DNA of 64,000 nucleotides, from the NCBI RefSeq assembly GCF_003945595.2, contig NW_024104151.1, forward strand, positions 1,570,501-1,634,500. Reading direction: 5' to 3'. The position numbers were made by a program, and so were the translations under genes. Under the pieces are notes generated by a model. That model made no database searches and had not been told where the DNA came from. It saw only the letters and a list, made by a program, of their open reading frames with translations. Below are positions 22,331 to 34,020 of this stretch, piece by piece (positions within the stretch are counted from its first letter, which is position 1; every line of letters begins with the position of its first letter). The stretch comes from Pipra filicauda (Eukaryota > Chordata > Aves > Passeriformes > Pipridae).

Positions 22331-25300
22331 GTTGTCCACATGGGAACCCCCGAAGTCTGGAAGTTCCTCCTTGTGCAGTAACACAGGGCTGCCACCCCCA
22401 TGGCTCCGGGGCCACACGGAGCAGTGGCGCTGCTGGTCGGGAATATGATCCTAATACTCAATGAAAGGATGTCTCACAACTTCTGCAACAAATGCAGTTT
22501 GTTTCTCAAGGGTTTAGAACTTGGCAGGATCTGTCAGAGCTAGACAGCTTTTTTTAAACTGTTCAATAGATTTTTTTTTTTCGAATCATTGCTGTTTTTA
22601 AGACACAGGAGTGTTAAAACCCATCATAGTGACAGCTGCTTTTTTGCACATTTTCTGAGCAAGTGTTCTAGATAGACAATGGCAAATGTTCTGCTACCAA
22701 AACCTCCACCGAGTCCACAGAACTGTGTTATGAAGAATGTGTATACCAAAATATGTATTTACATGGATAAACAATATGCCTTAAAGACTAAATATGCATT
22801 TACTTCTAAGGCTGGATAAAACTTATGCCCAGTCTGGAGGTAAATAATCCATATTTCACAGCTGCCATGGAAGGCTTTGTTTCTTTGGAGAAAAAAGGGG
22901 GGAGAAAAAGCATTTCTTTTAAAAGACTCTTAAATAATTTTAAAATTCTTGCGTAAACTGATATACGTGAGAAAGTTTAGAAAAGTATGGAGTTTAGCCT
23001 GACACTTCAGCACTGGCAATGCAGGGCTTGCCGTGGGGGCTGTAGTGCCACTCAAAACCTGGCACGACCCATTTGATGTCCCCTTGTACACTCAACTCTC
23101 TCAAATGACCCTGAGCTGGGGCAGAGTGAGGGGCCTGGGTGGCCCCCCATCCCACAGCACTGCGGGAATGGGGCCACCTCCCCACCCCATGCTACTACTG
23201 GCAACACAAAATCCTTTAAAACAAGAAAATCTTACAAAAAAATAGAATTTAAGAAAAACAGGAATTAAAAATTCTCCACTCAGCCTTAATATTGAGAGCA
23301 GAGAAATCAGTATTGGTGTGGGAGGAAAGAATTTGCTTTGAATTTGACCAGCCATGAGCATGGCCATGGCAGGGGCAGGCCTGTATTTGGGTTGGGTTTG
23401 GTCCTAATTTGTGTTCCTCTGTTGAGCTTTGAGGGCAAGGGAGGGGATTTATTCTGTAATCAGCAAAGTCTATAATCTAACTGGAAACAACCAGGCCAAG
23501 GCACTGGCACAGGGTCTGAGAATGGTTTGGGAGGGATTCTCAGTAAATCCTGCTCCAAGAGTTCTGTCTGAGCAAGGGAGGGGAGGTTTTACAGGGGCAC
23601 CTTCAGCGCTGAGCACATACCTGTTTGTTCCTATACCCTTATGCCTAATTCATGAAGAGCTCCAAGGTTCCTTTTTATTAGATAATTCTCATGTTAAAAA
23701 ATGCAGAGATCAGCACATTTGCCACTTCTTATAAGCTTAGTTTTCAGTCATTCATATTTTAGGGCATATTAAGCTCCCCCATCACTGGGTAGGATGAAAA
23801 TCTGCATTGCAGGATGGGGTGGGGGAGTGAGGGGGGTGATTCCCACCCGCTCTGGCTGCTCTGCCTTTGTCTGGGAAGGAGCTCAGTGAGGCTGTGGGGT
23901 CTCTGAGGGGGGCCAACAAGGGGTACACATCAGTCTGCAGCCACTCTGCAGCCATTGCACAGTTGCTCCACTCCTGACTGCCAGAGTTATCCCTGAAGTT
24001 TTAAGTCAGTTTATGCCTAGAGCCATCCCAGTGATGGGAGAAATGCAGGAGGGACCTTCTCCTTGGCTCCCTCCCTGCACAGCGCTGGGTTCTCCCACAC
24101 AGTGAACTTTGAACCACCCACAAGCAGCAATGAAAACCAGCACAGTTAACAGGGATTTCCTTGCAGTGCCTCAGTGCCTCAGCCCCAGGCAGTGGGAGGC
24201 AGGTACACCTTGGCCCCCAGTAGCAGAATAAATTACACTTCTGCAGCAGCCAGAATTTAAGGACAGGGAGGAGGGGACAGCACATTGCTGCTCCAGCCCC
24301 AACAGCCACAGGACTTTCCCCTCTTATCAGTCAAATATTAGAGTCCTCATTATTCCTACCCTCTTCCTATGCTGCCAGATAACAAACTGCCTGTAATGAT
24401 GATGAATATTCTCCTCAGTATCTAGAGGGGGAAATCTGTTCTCTCCTAATGCTCATTCATCCCTCTCTTTATTATTTTTCAGCCCAAACCAAAACACAAT
24501 TCACACATTACACACCACGATTTATGTGCAATAACATCAGTTTTCCCACTTCTCAGTCCCATTAGAGTCAGAAGCACATCACTCCCATTAACCTCCACGA
24601 CAGCGACTTAAATGTGAACCACGAGTGAGAATAACCCTCCAAGATGAGCTGGAACAGCAGCAGCCTTGATTTCTGGTGGGTGGCTGAGGATGAGATGGCA
24701 GGGCCAGGCTTCCCTCCCTCCATTCTGTATATATGCATCCAGATTTTTTATATGAAACAGACTTCCCTCTCCTTCAGGGTGGTTAATTCTGGCTGGGAGG
24801 TGCAGTCGTTCAGATGTGTTTGATATTTTGGATGTGTCAGTCCAGGTGGAGTCGTGGCACAGGCGGGAGAGCGAAAGGCAGTGGGAGCTGCAGGACAGGC
24901 TGGCTGTGCCACTTGAGCCTAATGAGACAGTTCCTGGCAGGAATTTGGGCTCGATAGAAACTGTGGGAGGCAGCTCAGTTCATTAGGCTGTGAAAGCTTT
25001 AAAACCTTCAAGAAACTGGTTCTCCTCTCCCATTTAAGTGAATTGCTAAAAGCGCTGAGTTGCTCTTCCATAGAACTTCGAATTCACTGTTTCCTTCATT
25101 ATCCTTGACCTTTTTACATGTATTACCATAAGGAAAAACCAAGTTAACTTTGGAGGAAACTACTGCAAATTCACCCCCCCCCCAACCTTTTCAAAACAGA
25201 GAGCCTGGGGGGCTGGACCAGGGGAGCAATGGATCTAATTTGCCACTATATTCTGTATAAAGAGGATTTAATGTCTGCTTGCTAAAAATTACAGATCATA

Positions 25301-25434
25301 AGTCCCTGTGACTCATTTCTAAATGACTTTTAGCAAGACAGGTGCACAAATCCTCCTCAGCTTTGTGTTATGAGTAGCAGAAAGACAAATGGTGTGATGG
25401 GACAAGACGCCTTCCCATGTGCTGCTCCCAAAGC
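22331..25434. other. Downstream DNA without recognised genes (3.1 kb)
   Basis: Includes a T-run at 22570-22580 and more GC-rich parts at 23000-23200 and 23800-24310. An AT-rich, low-repeat block at 24330-24620 and 24950-25330 might be conserved non-coding DNA. A C-run lies at 25174-25183. No exon recognised. Confidence 0.45.
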
Positions 25435-25655
25435 CTTGGTCTCTGTGTCTTGATCCTCATCTCTTGGTTCCCTTCTCTTGGCCCCCATTTCTTCGTCCCC
25501 ATCTTTTGGTCCCTATGTCTTGGTGCTTGTCTTGGTGCTCATCTCATGGTTCCCATCTCTTAGTCTCCATCTCTTGGCCCCTTCTCTTGATCCCCATCTT
25601 TTGGTCCTCACCTCTTCATCCCTGTCTCTTGGTCCCCATCACTCGGTGCCCTTCT
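25435..25655. repeat. Degenerate 14-bp minisatellite, 16 units
   Basis: Sixteen head-to-tail units close to CTTGGTCCCCATCT. Fourteen units are exactly 14 bases; one is 12 and one 13. The + strand is pyrimidine-rich. Units differ by 1-5 bases, so the array is old or evolving without strong homogenisation. The hydrophobic open frames running through it (25419-25802, 25478-25720) are products of the repeat. Confidence 0.92.
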
Positions 25656-27265
25656 CTCCCCAACCACCGAGAAGGGGAAGGCAGGAGAGCAGGAGGAGGA
25701 GGCTGCAGCTCTCAGACTGAGCTCCCAACCTATAATATGGAGCTTAAAACCAGGCATCAGGCAGTCACCAAAGACAACAGGGTGTCCTTCCTTGTGCACT
25801 GAGGTCTGAGCTCTCACCCTCTCTAACAAGAAGAAGGGCTCTGAGTTCAACCCAAACAAACCCGAAAGCTCCATGAGGTCCTTCTGACTCAGTCAAACTT
25901 CCCTCCCCAAGCTGGACACATCCACTCTGCCACCCTTGAGGGTGGGGTGGCGAGACAGTGTCCTTCCATCAGCTGCAGCAGGGCAGGGATGGCTGATGAG
26001 ACACGGTGTGGAAAAGACACCTGAGTTTTTCCAGTCTATCGATTTTTGTCATGGGAGCTTCAATAAGTGTCTCAGTCTCTGTTTCAATGCCTTAAGCACC
26101 TTTTTGCAAAAGGCCACGATGTAAGAGAGTACATTTAAGAAATTAATTTCCCAAAGTTAATCATGCTCAGTGACTCGGCTCCAGCACAGCTGCTCCCCCA
26201 GCAGCTGTGGCTCCTCAGGAAGTGCGACGGCGGCAGCGCAGTCAAGAGGCTTTGAGGAGTCTCCTGGCGTGGTATTTCTCTCCAGAATATTGCAGATAAG
26301 ACACTTAATTCTCCCGAAAAAAAATCAGCTGAGGGCTTTGACCTTCTGTCTGAATGCAGAATTAGCACTCCGGGAAAGGTTAATGAACAGAAGGGAGTAG
26401 GGAAATTTGCACTGAAATACTCCTGAAATGGGTTTAAACACGTGCAGGTCTCTGGGCAGGTCTGTGGCGGGAGGAACTGCTCCCCTTGTCCCCCGTGGCC
26501 ACCAGGACAACCTTCTCAGAAGGGGGGAAAGGGAAAAGAAGGAGGAGAATTTCCTGCCAGAGGGTGGGAAGGGACAGGGTTTCACTGCAGGTCTTGCCCA
26601 TGGGAGACTTGTCTTGGTTCTCAGCTGAGACCCCCATAGAGAACACGAGACCTTCCTCTGGGCATTCAAAATGTGTTTGTTTTCCTGACAAACTGATCTT
26701 GAATTACAATTCATTTCTTTGCTTCCCCGTGAAGCTGATGCTCATTCAAAGTAATTATTTTGCCATATGGTGAAAGGTGAAAAAATTGCTGTCAGGCCTC
26801 TCATACTTGGCATCGCAGCCCCTTTAGCAAGGATCTCTTTTATGAATGTTGATTTGGCCAATTCAGGTAAAAAAACAACCCAACCTTCCCCCCCCACCTC
26901 CAGACTTTCTCAATTTCTAATTCCTCTTCCGCCCAAAAATCATGGCACCACTGCTGTAAATGACAAATCATAATGGTAAATACTGGGATGAGTCCTCAAA
27001 GGAATGGCAAGAACTAAGGCCACTATAATTTAATAATCACTTTATTGTGTTCATGACTTGTGTCATCAGAGGTATTTTACCTTCATTTAATGCTCATGCT
27101 TTTAGGAAAACCTGGGAGTTGTGACAAGTGCTTTAATATACCAATAGATTACAAATACTGTGGGAAGAAATCCCTTCCACAGGCTGAGGCAGAAAAGCAA
27201 AACCAAAACACACCCCAGTGGGTCGTGAAGCAGGTACTGCTCAGTACCAGGCCAGCAACTTCCTC
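25656..27265. other. Downstream DNA without recognised features
   Basis: Purine-rich at 26515-26580. No exon, RNA gene or transposon recognised. Confidence 0.5.
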
Positions 27266-27318
27266 ATGGAATCATAGACTGGTTTGGGTGGGAAGGAACC
27301 TCAAAGATCATCTAGTGA
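27266..27318 (-). mobile_element. CR1 3' terminus (about 50 bases)
   Basis: catggaatcatagactggtt, then tgggaaggaacctcaaagatcatctag. Confidence 0.7.
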
Positions 27319-28072
27319 TGATCCAGTGCCTTCGGAAGGGTTAATAAGAATAAAACAAGTATTAGGAAAAAACCCCATTTGTCATTTGTTAAATGTCGAG
27401 AGACACCATCTGAAGACAAAAGCCAAGGCTTGGAGGGAGCGAGCCAAGTCTGTGTGTAATTTTCCCTTGAATATTCAAAATATTGTTATTAAAACAACTC
27501 AGCTCCAATTCCAGTGCAGTAATCACACCCAGTGTAGAGACATGTAAAGAATATATATTTGCTCTGTAGCAGGATGTGTTTGCGCTCCCAGTGTGGTAAT
27601 GACAGCTTCCCTGGCACCAGGCAGAGGGACACCAGTCATCCTGCAGTCCCAAATCCCTCAAACCCTTAAAATTCCTCCAAATTTTCTGCAAACCTCAAAC
27701 CCCAAGGTTTGAGTTGGTGACTAAGGGACAAAGAGCAACTCATATCAAAAATGAGCCTTAGGCAAGATTCTGGGAAGGGTTGGGATTGCTCTCAGCTCCT
27801 GTCCTCCACCTTTTCAACTGGGGCATCTTCCCCTTTTTTCCCTGCTCCAGGATAAATTCCTGGAAATAACAGAAATAGCATTCTGTTAGAGGGAACATCC
27901 TATAAAGGCATAACATCCTGAGTAGGAAATAACATCCAAATGTCAAATTCACATTGAAGGATGGGTATCCCATGCCACTGGAGACTGGAAATAGACCTGC
28001 TGAGGTGTCCCTCAGTGATGGTGGAGCCCACCCACCCTCTGCCCACACAGGGCTCTGTGGCAGCAGAGAAAA
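27319..28072. other. Downstream DNA without recognised features
   Basis: Nothing recognised. Confidence 0.5.
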
Positions 28073-28138
28073 CCCATCCCAGTGTCCCTGCAAACCCATC
28101 CCAGTGTCCCTGCAAACCCATCCCGGTGTCTCTGCAAA
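28073..28138. repeat. 22-bp tandem repeat, three units
   Basis: Units of CCCATCCCAGTGTCCCTGCAAA. Units one and two are identical; the third differs at two positions. Confidence 0.92.
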
Positions 28139-28956
28139 CAGCCCCTGCCTTGTCCCACCTCCCCCAGAGGAGGGTGATGCTCTCAAAGACACAGCACCCA
28201 ACTCTTATCAATAACTTATGCAAATGCACTTAGCAAAGTGCTCCCGCAGATGTTCTTAATTAAACCAGCCCAGCCCGAGCCCACATGAAGCAATAACCCC
28301 CAAAATGCCTCCCTGCTCTTGTATGTTCTGAACCACCGCTGCAGGATACTGCAGGAATATTATTTTTGTAAGAGTAAACCATTTGCTAAATAAGCCACCT
28401 GTTAAATAAACACTCCCACTCTCCAAATATTGTTATTTTGTTTTCCAGACTATGCACAATCTGGATTTATTTTAGATGAAAAAAGGTAATCACTAAAGCA
28501 GGAAAAGCCCCCAAAACCAGTATTTTGACTATTTACAACTATCCGTCTTGTGTGCACATCTGCTCCTTTGCAAGCTGGCAGAGCTCTTCCATTAAAAGAG
28601 ATTCACAGTTCCTTATTCAGCTGGGGGCTAATGAATTTCTTTCATCAGGCCTTGTCACTCTTCCTTTTTCTTTAACTTCTTCAAGCCTTGAATTGCTCCT
28701 CATTCCCCCGAGTTCCCTTTCTGTATCTTCTCATAGGGACAAATCCCCATCCAAGATCACTTTAGCAAAGTTGCCACGGGAGTAAGGACAGAGTTTGTCT
28801 CCTGTTCCATCATGCTTTAAAAGCCAAGTTCACCCTTATCCCACCTCAAACCTGTCTGTACAGAAACATCCTGCTGCACCACAGCCCCTGGAAACCTTCA
28901 AATTAGTTTGACAGTATGGATGGCCACTCAAAAAAAAAGGCCCCAAAAAAGATGAA
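28139..28956. other. Downstream DNA without recognised features
   Basis: AT-rich, with TTAAATAAAC-type motifs around 28390-28410. No repeat or exon recognised. Confidence 0.5.
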
Positions 28957-29096
28957 TGGAATAGAATAGAATAGAATAGAATAGAATAGAATAGAATAGA
29001 ATAGAATAGAATAGAATAGAATATACTGCAGTTGGAAGGGACCCTACAACAACGATTTAGCTCAAGTACAGGATGTTAAAAGCCAACACTGCCCTT
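28957..29096 (-). mobile_element. CR1 3' end, type E, with an expanded ATAGA tail
   Basis: (ATAGA)12 at 28961-29020 is followed directly by ctgcagttggaagggaccc and a short body. On the element's own strand the tail is TCTAT/ATTCT, derived from the CR1 terminal repeat. Confidence 0.8.
28961..29020. repeat. (ATAGA)12 microsatellite
   Basis: Twelve perfect 5-bp units, 60 bases. Likely length-variable. Confidence 0.95.
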
Positions 29097-29151
29097 AGAG
29101 CTGATCCCTGGCCCCTTCTCTCCATTGTGATGAATAAGCTAGGTCAGAGAG

Positions 29152-29460
29152 AATTGTGGAATTGTTTAGGTTGGAAAAGCTTTCTGAGCCCATCGAGTCC
29201 AACTGTTCTCCAGCACTGCCAAGGCCACCACTAACGCATGTCCCCAAGTGCCACATCCACACAGCTTTTAAATCCCTCCAGTTATGGGGACTCCACCCCC
29301 GCCCTGGGAAGCCTGTGCCAGTGCCTGACCACTCTTTCCATGAAGAAATTTTCCCTCATCCAAACTAAACCTCCCCTCACACAGCTTGAGGCCATTTCCT
29401 CTTGTGCTGCCCCTTGTTCCCTGGGAACAAGAGCCTGACCCCCACCTGGCTCCACCCTCC
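29152..29460 (-). mobile_element. CR1 3' end, type B
   Basis: ttgtggaattgtttaggttg through ccagcactgccaaggccac to acctggctccaccctcc. It lies about 55 bases from the previous copy. Confidence 0.9.
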
Positions 29461-30286
29461 AAGGAGCCACTAGCACCTTCTGAGTAGTGTGTGCAGACAT
29501 TTACCAGGGATTTTAAATTACTTCAGGGATTTTCTGTCCTCGTATCTGACAATTACATCTTATTGTCTCAAATAATTACTCAGCTCAGGCAGAGGTTTGG
29601 GGATCCCTGGGGACATCCTGCTCCTGCTGTACCTGCACAGAAAGCCTGGCTGACGTGGGGAGAGACTGTGCAGGCTCTTATCCTGTGGGAATAATGGCAC
29701 ATGAGATCAGCCCCATGGAAATCTGACTGATTGGCAGTAAAAGCTGGGAAGGTGATCATCTAAGTGTATAAAATGTGGCCATAAAGACACTCAGGCATTA
29801 TGAGCTCAGGAAATTGCAGGCACAGAACTGGCCCGAATTGCTTTTCCCAATCAGCCCCATTATCCATCCCCTGGTCTCTCTCACAAAGAGCCTTTGTGAG
29901 CACAGTTTTTTGGGGCTGTTTTACATGTTCACATATATTTTCCTGCTCTTTGACACTCACCACCCAGCAGCTTGGCTCCATAACCTGTAGTGGATATTTT
30001 TCCTGTGCCTTCTGAATGAGGCAGTGGCAAAATCCTCCAGGCAAGTCTCACGCTGACCTTAACAAGAACCCTTTCTTCACCCAGTTTTCACCCAGCTACA
30101 GGTTTACCTGGATCTCTTAAACACTAAACCCCATCAGCTCATGATATTTTTCCAGTTGTTTTTATACATCTTGACTCTAATGGAGATTCTGAGCAAATTT
30201 CACAAAGCCTGTGTTACTCATTTCACCTCAAATGCAGTTCATGAATTAATGGTGTCTGTTAAATGGGCTGCTAATCCCTCTCCCAG

Positions 30287-30291
30287 AAAAA

Positions 30292-30314
<23 letters not shown>
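30287..30314. repeat. Poly(A) run of 28 bases
   Basis: A pure A28 followed by G and more A. There is no poly(A) signal or recognisable mRNA copy upstream, so it reads as a simple repeat. Confidence 0.85.
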
Positions 30315-30322
<8 letters not shown>

Positions 30323-31453
30323 AACAAACTAAAAAATATCATAATACTTCTCATTTTTAGGTACCACGCTGTAATAAATGAGAGGCTTTAATTAGAGCAG
30401 AGCAAGCCCAGTATATTCACATACATATATATATACATGTGTAGGATAAAAGAAGAGAGAGTTGGACCCTTTTAAGACAGACCCTTTCCTCAACTCTCCG
30501 TCTCAGCTTTTTCCACAAAGAAATCCAGGATTTGTTTCATTCAAAGGATAGACTTTAAATTTCTATACTCCTGCCAGGGCAGCATTAAATATTAAAGCCA
30601 GATATTAAAATTTCAAGGAACCTAAATTAAACCTGAGGTATTCAAAAATAAGTGTCCCTGAATATTTCATGGTAAAGATTTTGTAATTAGCTTCAGAAAT
30701 CTCTCACATGAAGAAAGTGAGGAACTACCTAATAAAATGTGACCATCCCAGCGACCTTCCAGAGGCCTGCTCTCCATCCACTAAAGGATTTATATTTCCT
30801 GGGCTCCATGACATCTCTATGGCTTCCCAAGGAAGCCTTGCCAGCCCATTGTCTTCTCCAGGCTGGAAAACCCCCAGAGCATCCCAAGTGTCCCATCCCT
30901 CATGCAATAAACAGACTTGTGTGTGGAACCAAAGGGGCCAGGACTCACCAGAGCTGTTCACCAACTTCAGATTTAATGAGACAACAAGGAGATATTATTT
31001 ATGGTTCCTTTAACTTTGAATGTCCTGTGAAAGACTCCTGGATTTACTAAGGAGGAGGAGCAAAACAACCCAAATCAGGATAGGGTTTGTAGCCTCTGTA
31101 AGTAGGATTTCCTCCATTATTCAGAAGGACAGGCTGACATCCAAGGAGCAATTGCCCATTAGTGTCCTCCAAAGATCTTCCAGCTGGACCACTCTCAGTT
31201 TCCCACCAGCATCAGATTGTTTACAGCTAACACTGATAACATCTGCTCCTGTCTGCACAGAAAGCTTTGGGAGAGACATCCATGCCAGCACAGAGCTGGC
31301 CCAATATTTCAGTGTCAGCATGGGAAAGCAGCTAAAAAATACCCCAACAGATAATATAACAATTTAAATGAGGGTGTCTGTCTGAGCTTAGGAAATTAAT
31401 GTGTACTAAAATGGTCTGAGAAGATGCAAAAAAATAGTAACCAGCTCTTAGTG

Positions 31454-31470
31454 CAGCAGCAGCAGCAGCA
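31454..31470. repeat. (CAG)5 trinucleotide tract
   Basis: Five perfect CAG units in non-coding DNA. Confidence 0.85.
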
Positions 31471-32426
31471 TTATGGCATCTCTTACTCCATTCACCCGAG
31501 TTCTTGGGGCTGTGAAACAACCCTGTTTATAATGCACTTCCTAGAAATTCATTATATAAGAATTAGAATTCGTTACTCTAAAGGCTGTTTATGTGCATTT
31601 TTGTAAGAGGAAAGTTACTTTAAACCAATGCTGTGCCAAATTTTTACCTCTCTTGGAGAATTTGAGTTCAGCAAATAAGGCCAGTGATGTGCAGCACAGC
31701 TTGTACCCAGCCAGAAGGCCCTGGGTGCTGTCCTAGGTAGCCAGCTGACAGTCTGTGCGTGTTAAGGCTGTGGACTAAGCCTGAGTTACTGTTTAAAACT
31801 GCGTAATTAACTATACATAATTAGCAATACCCTCAGAGAAGCAGGTTCCTGGGATCACCAGTGCCATGTGCTGCCTCTGCTCAGCCCACATCTGCAGATA
31901 AGGGGGATCCTGCTATTGAAAGCTCTTATACCTGTGGAAATCTAATAGACATCAGTGTAAATAGAATATAAAAAGTAAGTCATTGCCTTCAATCACTGTG
32001 AAGAGGCTTAAATGCCTTCCTTGGTCTATGACAATGGGCAGAAGATAAAGAGCAGATTCAGTGGTACAGACTGTAATTTAATATTCACAGTTTGTCTAAT
32101 CAAAGTAAACACACCCTTTCATAGGAACATGTAAAAGTCATTGAATTATTGTGGAAAAGGGAAAGAAAGTTGTCAACTTAGTCAGTGGTAAGACAAAATA
32201 ATTACCAGCCTTCAGAAGTTAGAAAGGAGACTATTGGGGCTTGAAGCCATCTCTGGAGGAGATCAGCTCAAGGGACACCTGGGGACAGGGGACCACCTCT
32301 GCCCACCGTGGGGCCACCACTCCAGCAGTACCTTGAGGACATGAGACAATTTTAGTTATTGCTCCAGAACCTTCTCCAATGCACTTGTTCTCATAAAATG
32401 TCTTGTGGCTTCCTTAGGAAAGCATG

Positions 32427-32642
32427 AAATCATGGAATGGGTTGGGTTGGGAGGGACCTTAAAACCCATCCAGTTCCCCCCCCGCCATGGTCAGGGACAC
32501 CTTCCACTATCCCAGGTTGCTCCAAGCCCAGTCCAACCTGGCCTTGGACACTTCCAGGGATGGGCAACCTTTCCCAGGGCCTCACCACCCTCCCAGGGAA
32601 GGATTTCTTCCCAGTATCCCATCCAACCCTGCTCTCCTTCAG
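32427..32642 (-). mobile_element. CR1 3' end, type A
   Basis: gaaatcatggaatgggttgg through ggttgctccaagcccagtcc to caaccctgctctccttcag. Confidence 0.9.
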
Positions 32643-33070
32643 TTAATGCCATTATCAGAAGATCAGGTAAACCAGGGACCCAGCAGGGGGTTGGTGACTC
32701 TTCCAGGTCATTCCAGTTTGTCCCCAGTGCCATCATGGGAGCCTTTGCTCCAGTGCAGTGATATTGTGGGAGTGTTACAGAACAGGGCAGGGCCCTGGCA
32801 GGGACAGCAGAGCATGAGGGACAGCAGTGACTCTGATTTATATCTCAGGGGGAATTAATTCATCGTTCATGCAGGACTTACCACGGCAGCAATAAATCAG
32901 TTTGTCTGATAAAGGCAGCAGCACTAAAGAATTCTGGGATCTTTTGCGAGACTGGAAGATGCACCCTCTGTCTCCCTTCCCTCCTCAGTCCTGCTCAGTG
33001 TTCACGGTGCTGCCTTTGGAAAGGGTCAAGGGCAGAAAACAGAGCAGAGAAAAACCTTGAAGGCATCATG
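32643..33070. other. Downstream DNA without recognised features
   Basis: Nothing recognised. Confidence 0.5.
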
Positions 33071-33142
33071 GAATAGAATCACAGAGTATCCTGAGTTGGA
33101 AGGAACCCAAAAGGATCATCAAAGTCCAACTCCTGGACACCA
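33071..33142 (-). mobile_element. CR1 3' end, type C (short)
   Basis: gaatagaatcacagagtatc then ctgagttggaaggaaccc to actcctggacacc. Confidence 0.8.
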
Positions 33143-33773
33143 GGTTCATGCCACACTGCAACAAGTAACTCAATATAATCCTTTATTTTTCTAAGATAGT
33201 TTCAAAACAGTGAGTTCAGAGTTTGCAAGCCATGTTTATGCCCTTTTTCCTTCATTCTCAGGTGGTGGGCAGCTGTGGTTTTATTTTGCACCAAGTTCTT
33301 TCTCTAATATTCATCCCCAATCATCAACAAAATAAGTTAATAGATGTAGGCGACTGTAATGACAGTAAATGCTGTGTGGGAGGCACCATCCACGCTGCAT
33401 TGTCAGTTCCTGCATGTGAAATTAAATACCCTATTCCAGGTAAATGCTAATATATTCCAGGAGAACTTTTCCACAAACAGATTTTTAAAAGGCAGTAGAA
33501 TAAAAAGGTGATATTATTGATACATTGAAATAATGGGTGTGAGGTTAGGATCCTGGGTTTTTTCTGGAGGGTCTCTCTCTCTATTGGCATGAAATGATCT
33601 GAATGAAAGAAACATCTGGGGTCACATAATTGCTGCCCAAATGGTACAGTGGCATCAACCTTCATTTGTGAACGGGATGTTCTCTTATAAATGAGCTTTG
33701 CTGTTGGAGCCAGAGTCATGTGACACATTACAGCCTGGCTTCTGCTGAAAAATTAGGAGAAACACAAAACATA
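33143..33773. other. Downstream DNA without recognised features
   Basis: AT-rich at 33160-33360. Nothing recognised. Confidence 0.5.
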
Positions 33774-34020
33774 AAATCATCTCAGAATACCAGACTGGGT
33801 TGGATTGGAAGGGACCTCAAAGCCCATCCCTTTCCACCACTGCCATGGGCACAGACACCTTCCACTATCCCAGGTTGCTCCAAGCCCTGTCCAACCTGGC
33901 CTTGGACACTTCCAGGGACAGGGCAGCCACAGCTTCTCTGGGCAACCTGTGCCAGGGCACCCTCCTAGGGAACAATTCCTTCCCATTATCCCATCTAAAT
34001 CCCCTCTCCTTCAGCTCAAG
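33774..34020 (-). mobile_element. CR1 3' end, type A
   Basis: aatcatctcagaataccaga through ccatgggcacagacacctt to ctctccttcagctcaag. The left tail is worn. Confidence 0.9.

Larger units (their letters stand above)
29461..32426. other. Downstream DNA, mostly featureless (3 kb)
   Basis: Holds a 28-base A-run at 30287-30314, a (CAG)5 tract at 31454-31470 and an AT-alternating stretch at 30423-30436. The AT-rich block at 31780-32120, with TAATTA cores, is a candidate conserved element. No exon recognised. Confidence 0.45.

Noticed and set aside
25435..25655. CRISPR-like array
   Set aside because: Units are contiguous with no spacers, and the genome is vertebrate.
25419..25802. 127-codon hydrophobic frame that looks like a membrane protein
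   Set aside because: Product of the 14-bp tandem repeat; Leu/Pro/Ser/Trp-rich in every frame.
30287..30314. A28 run as the tail of a processed pseudogene
   Set aside because: No AATAAA or recognisable mRNA-derived sequence upstream and no visible target duplication.
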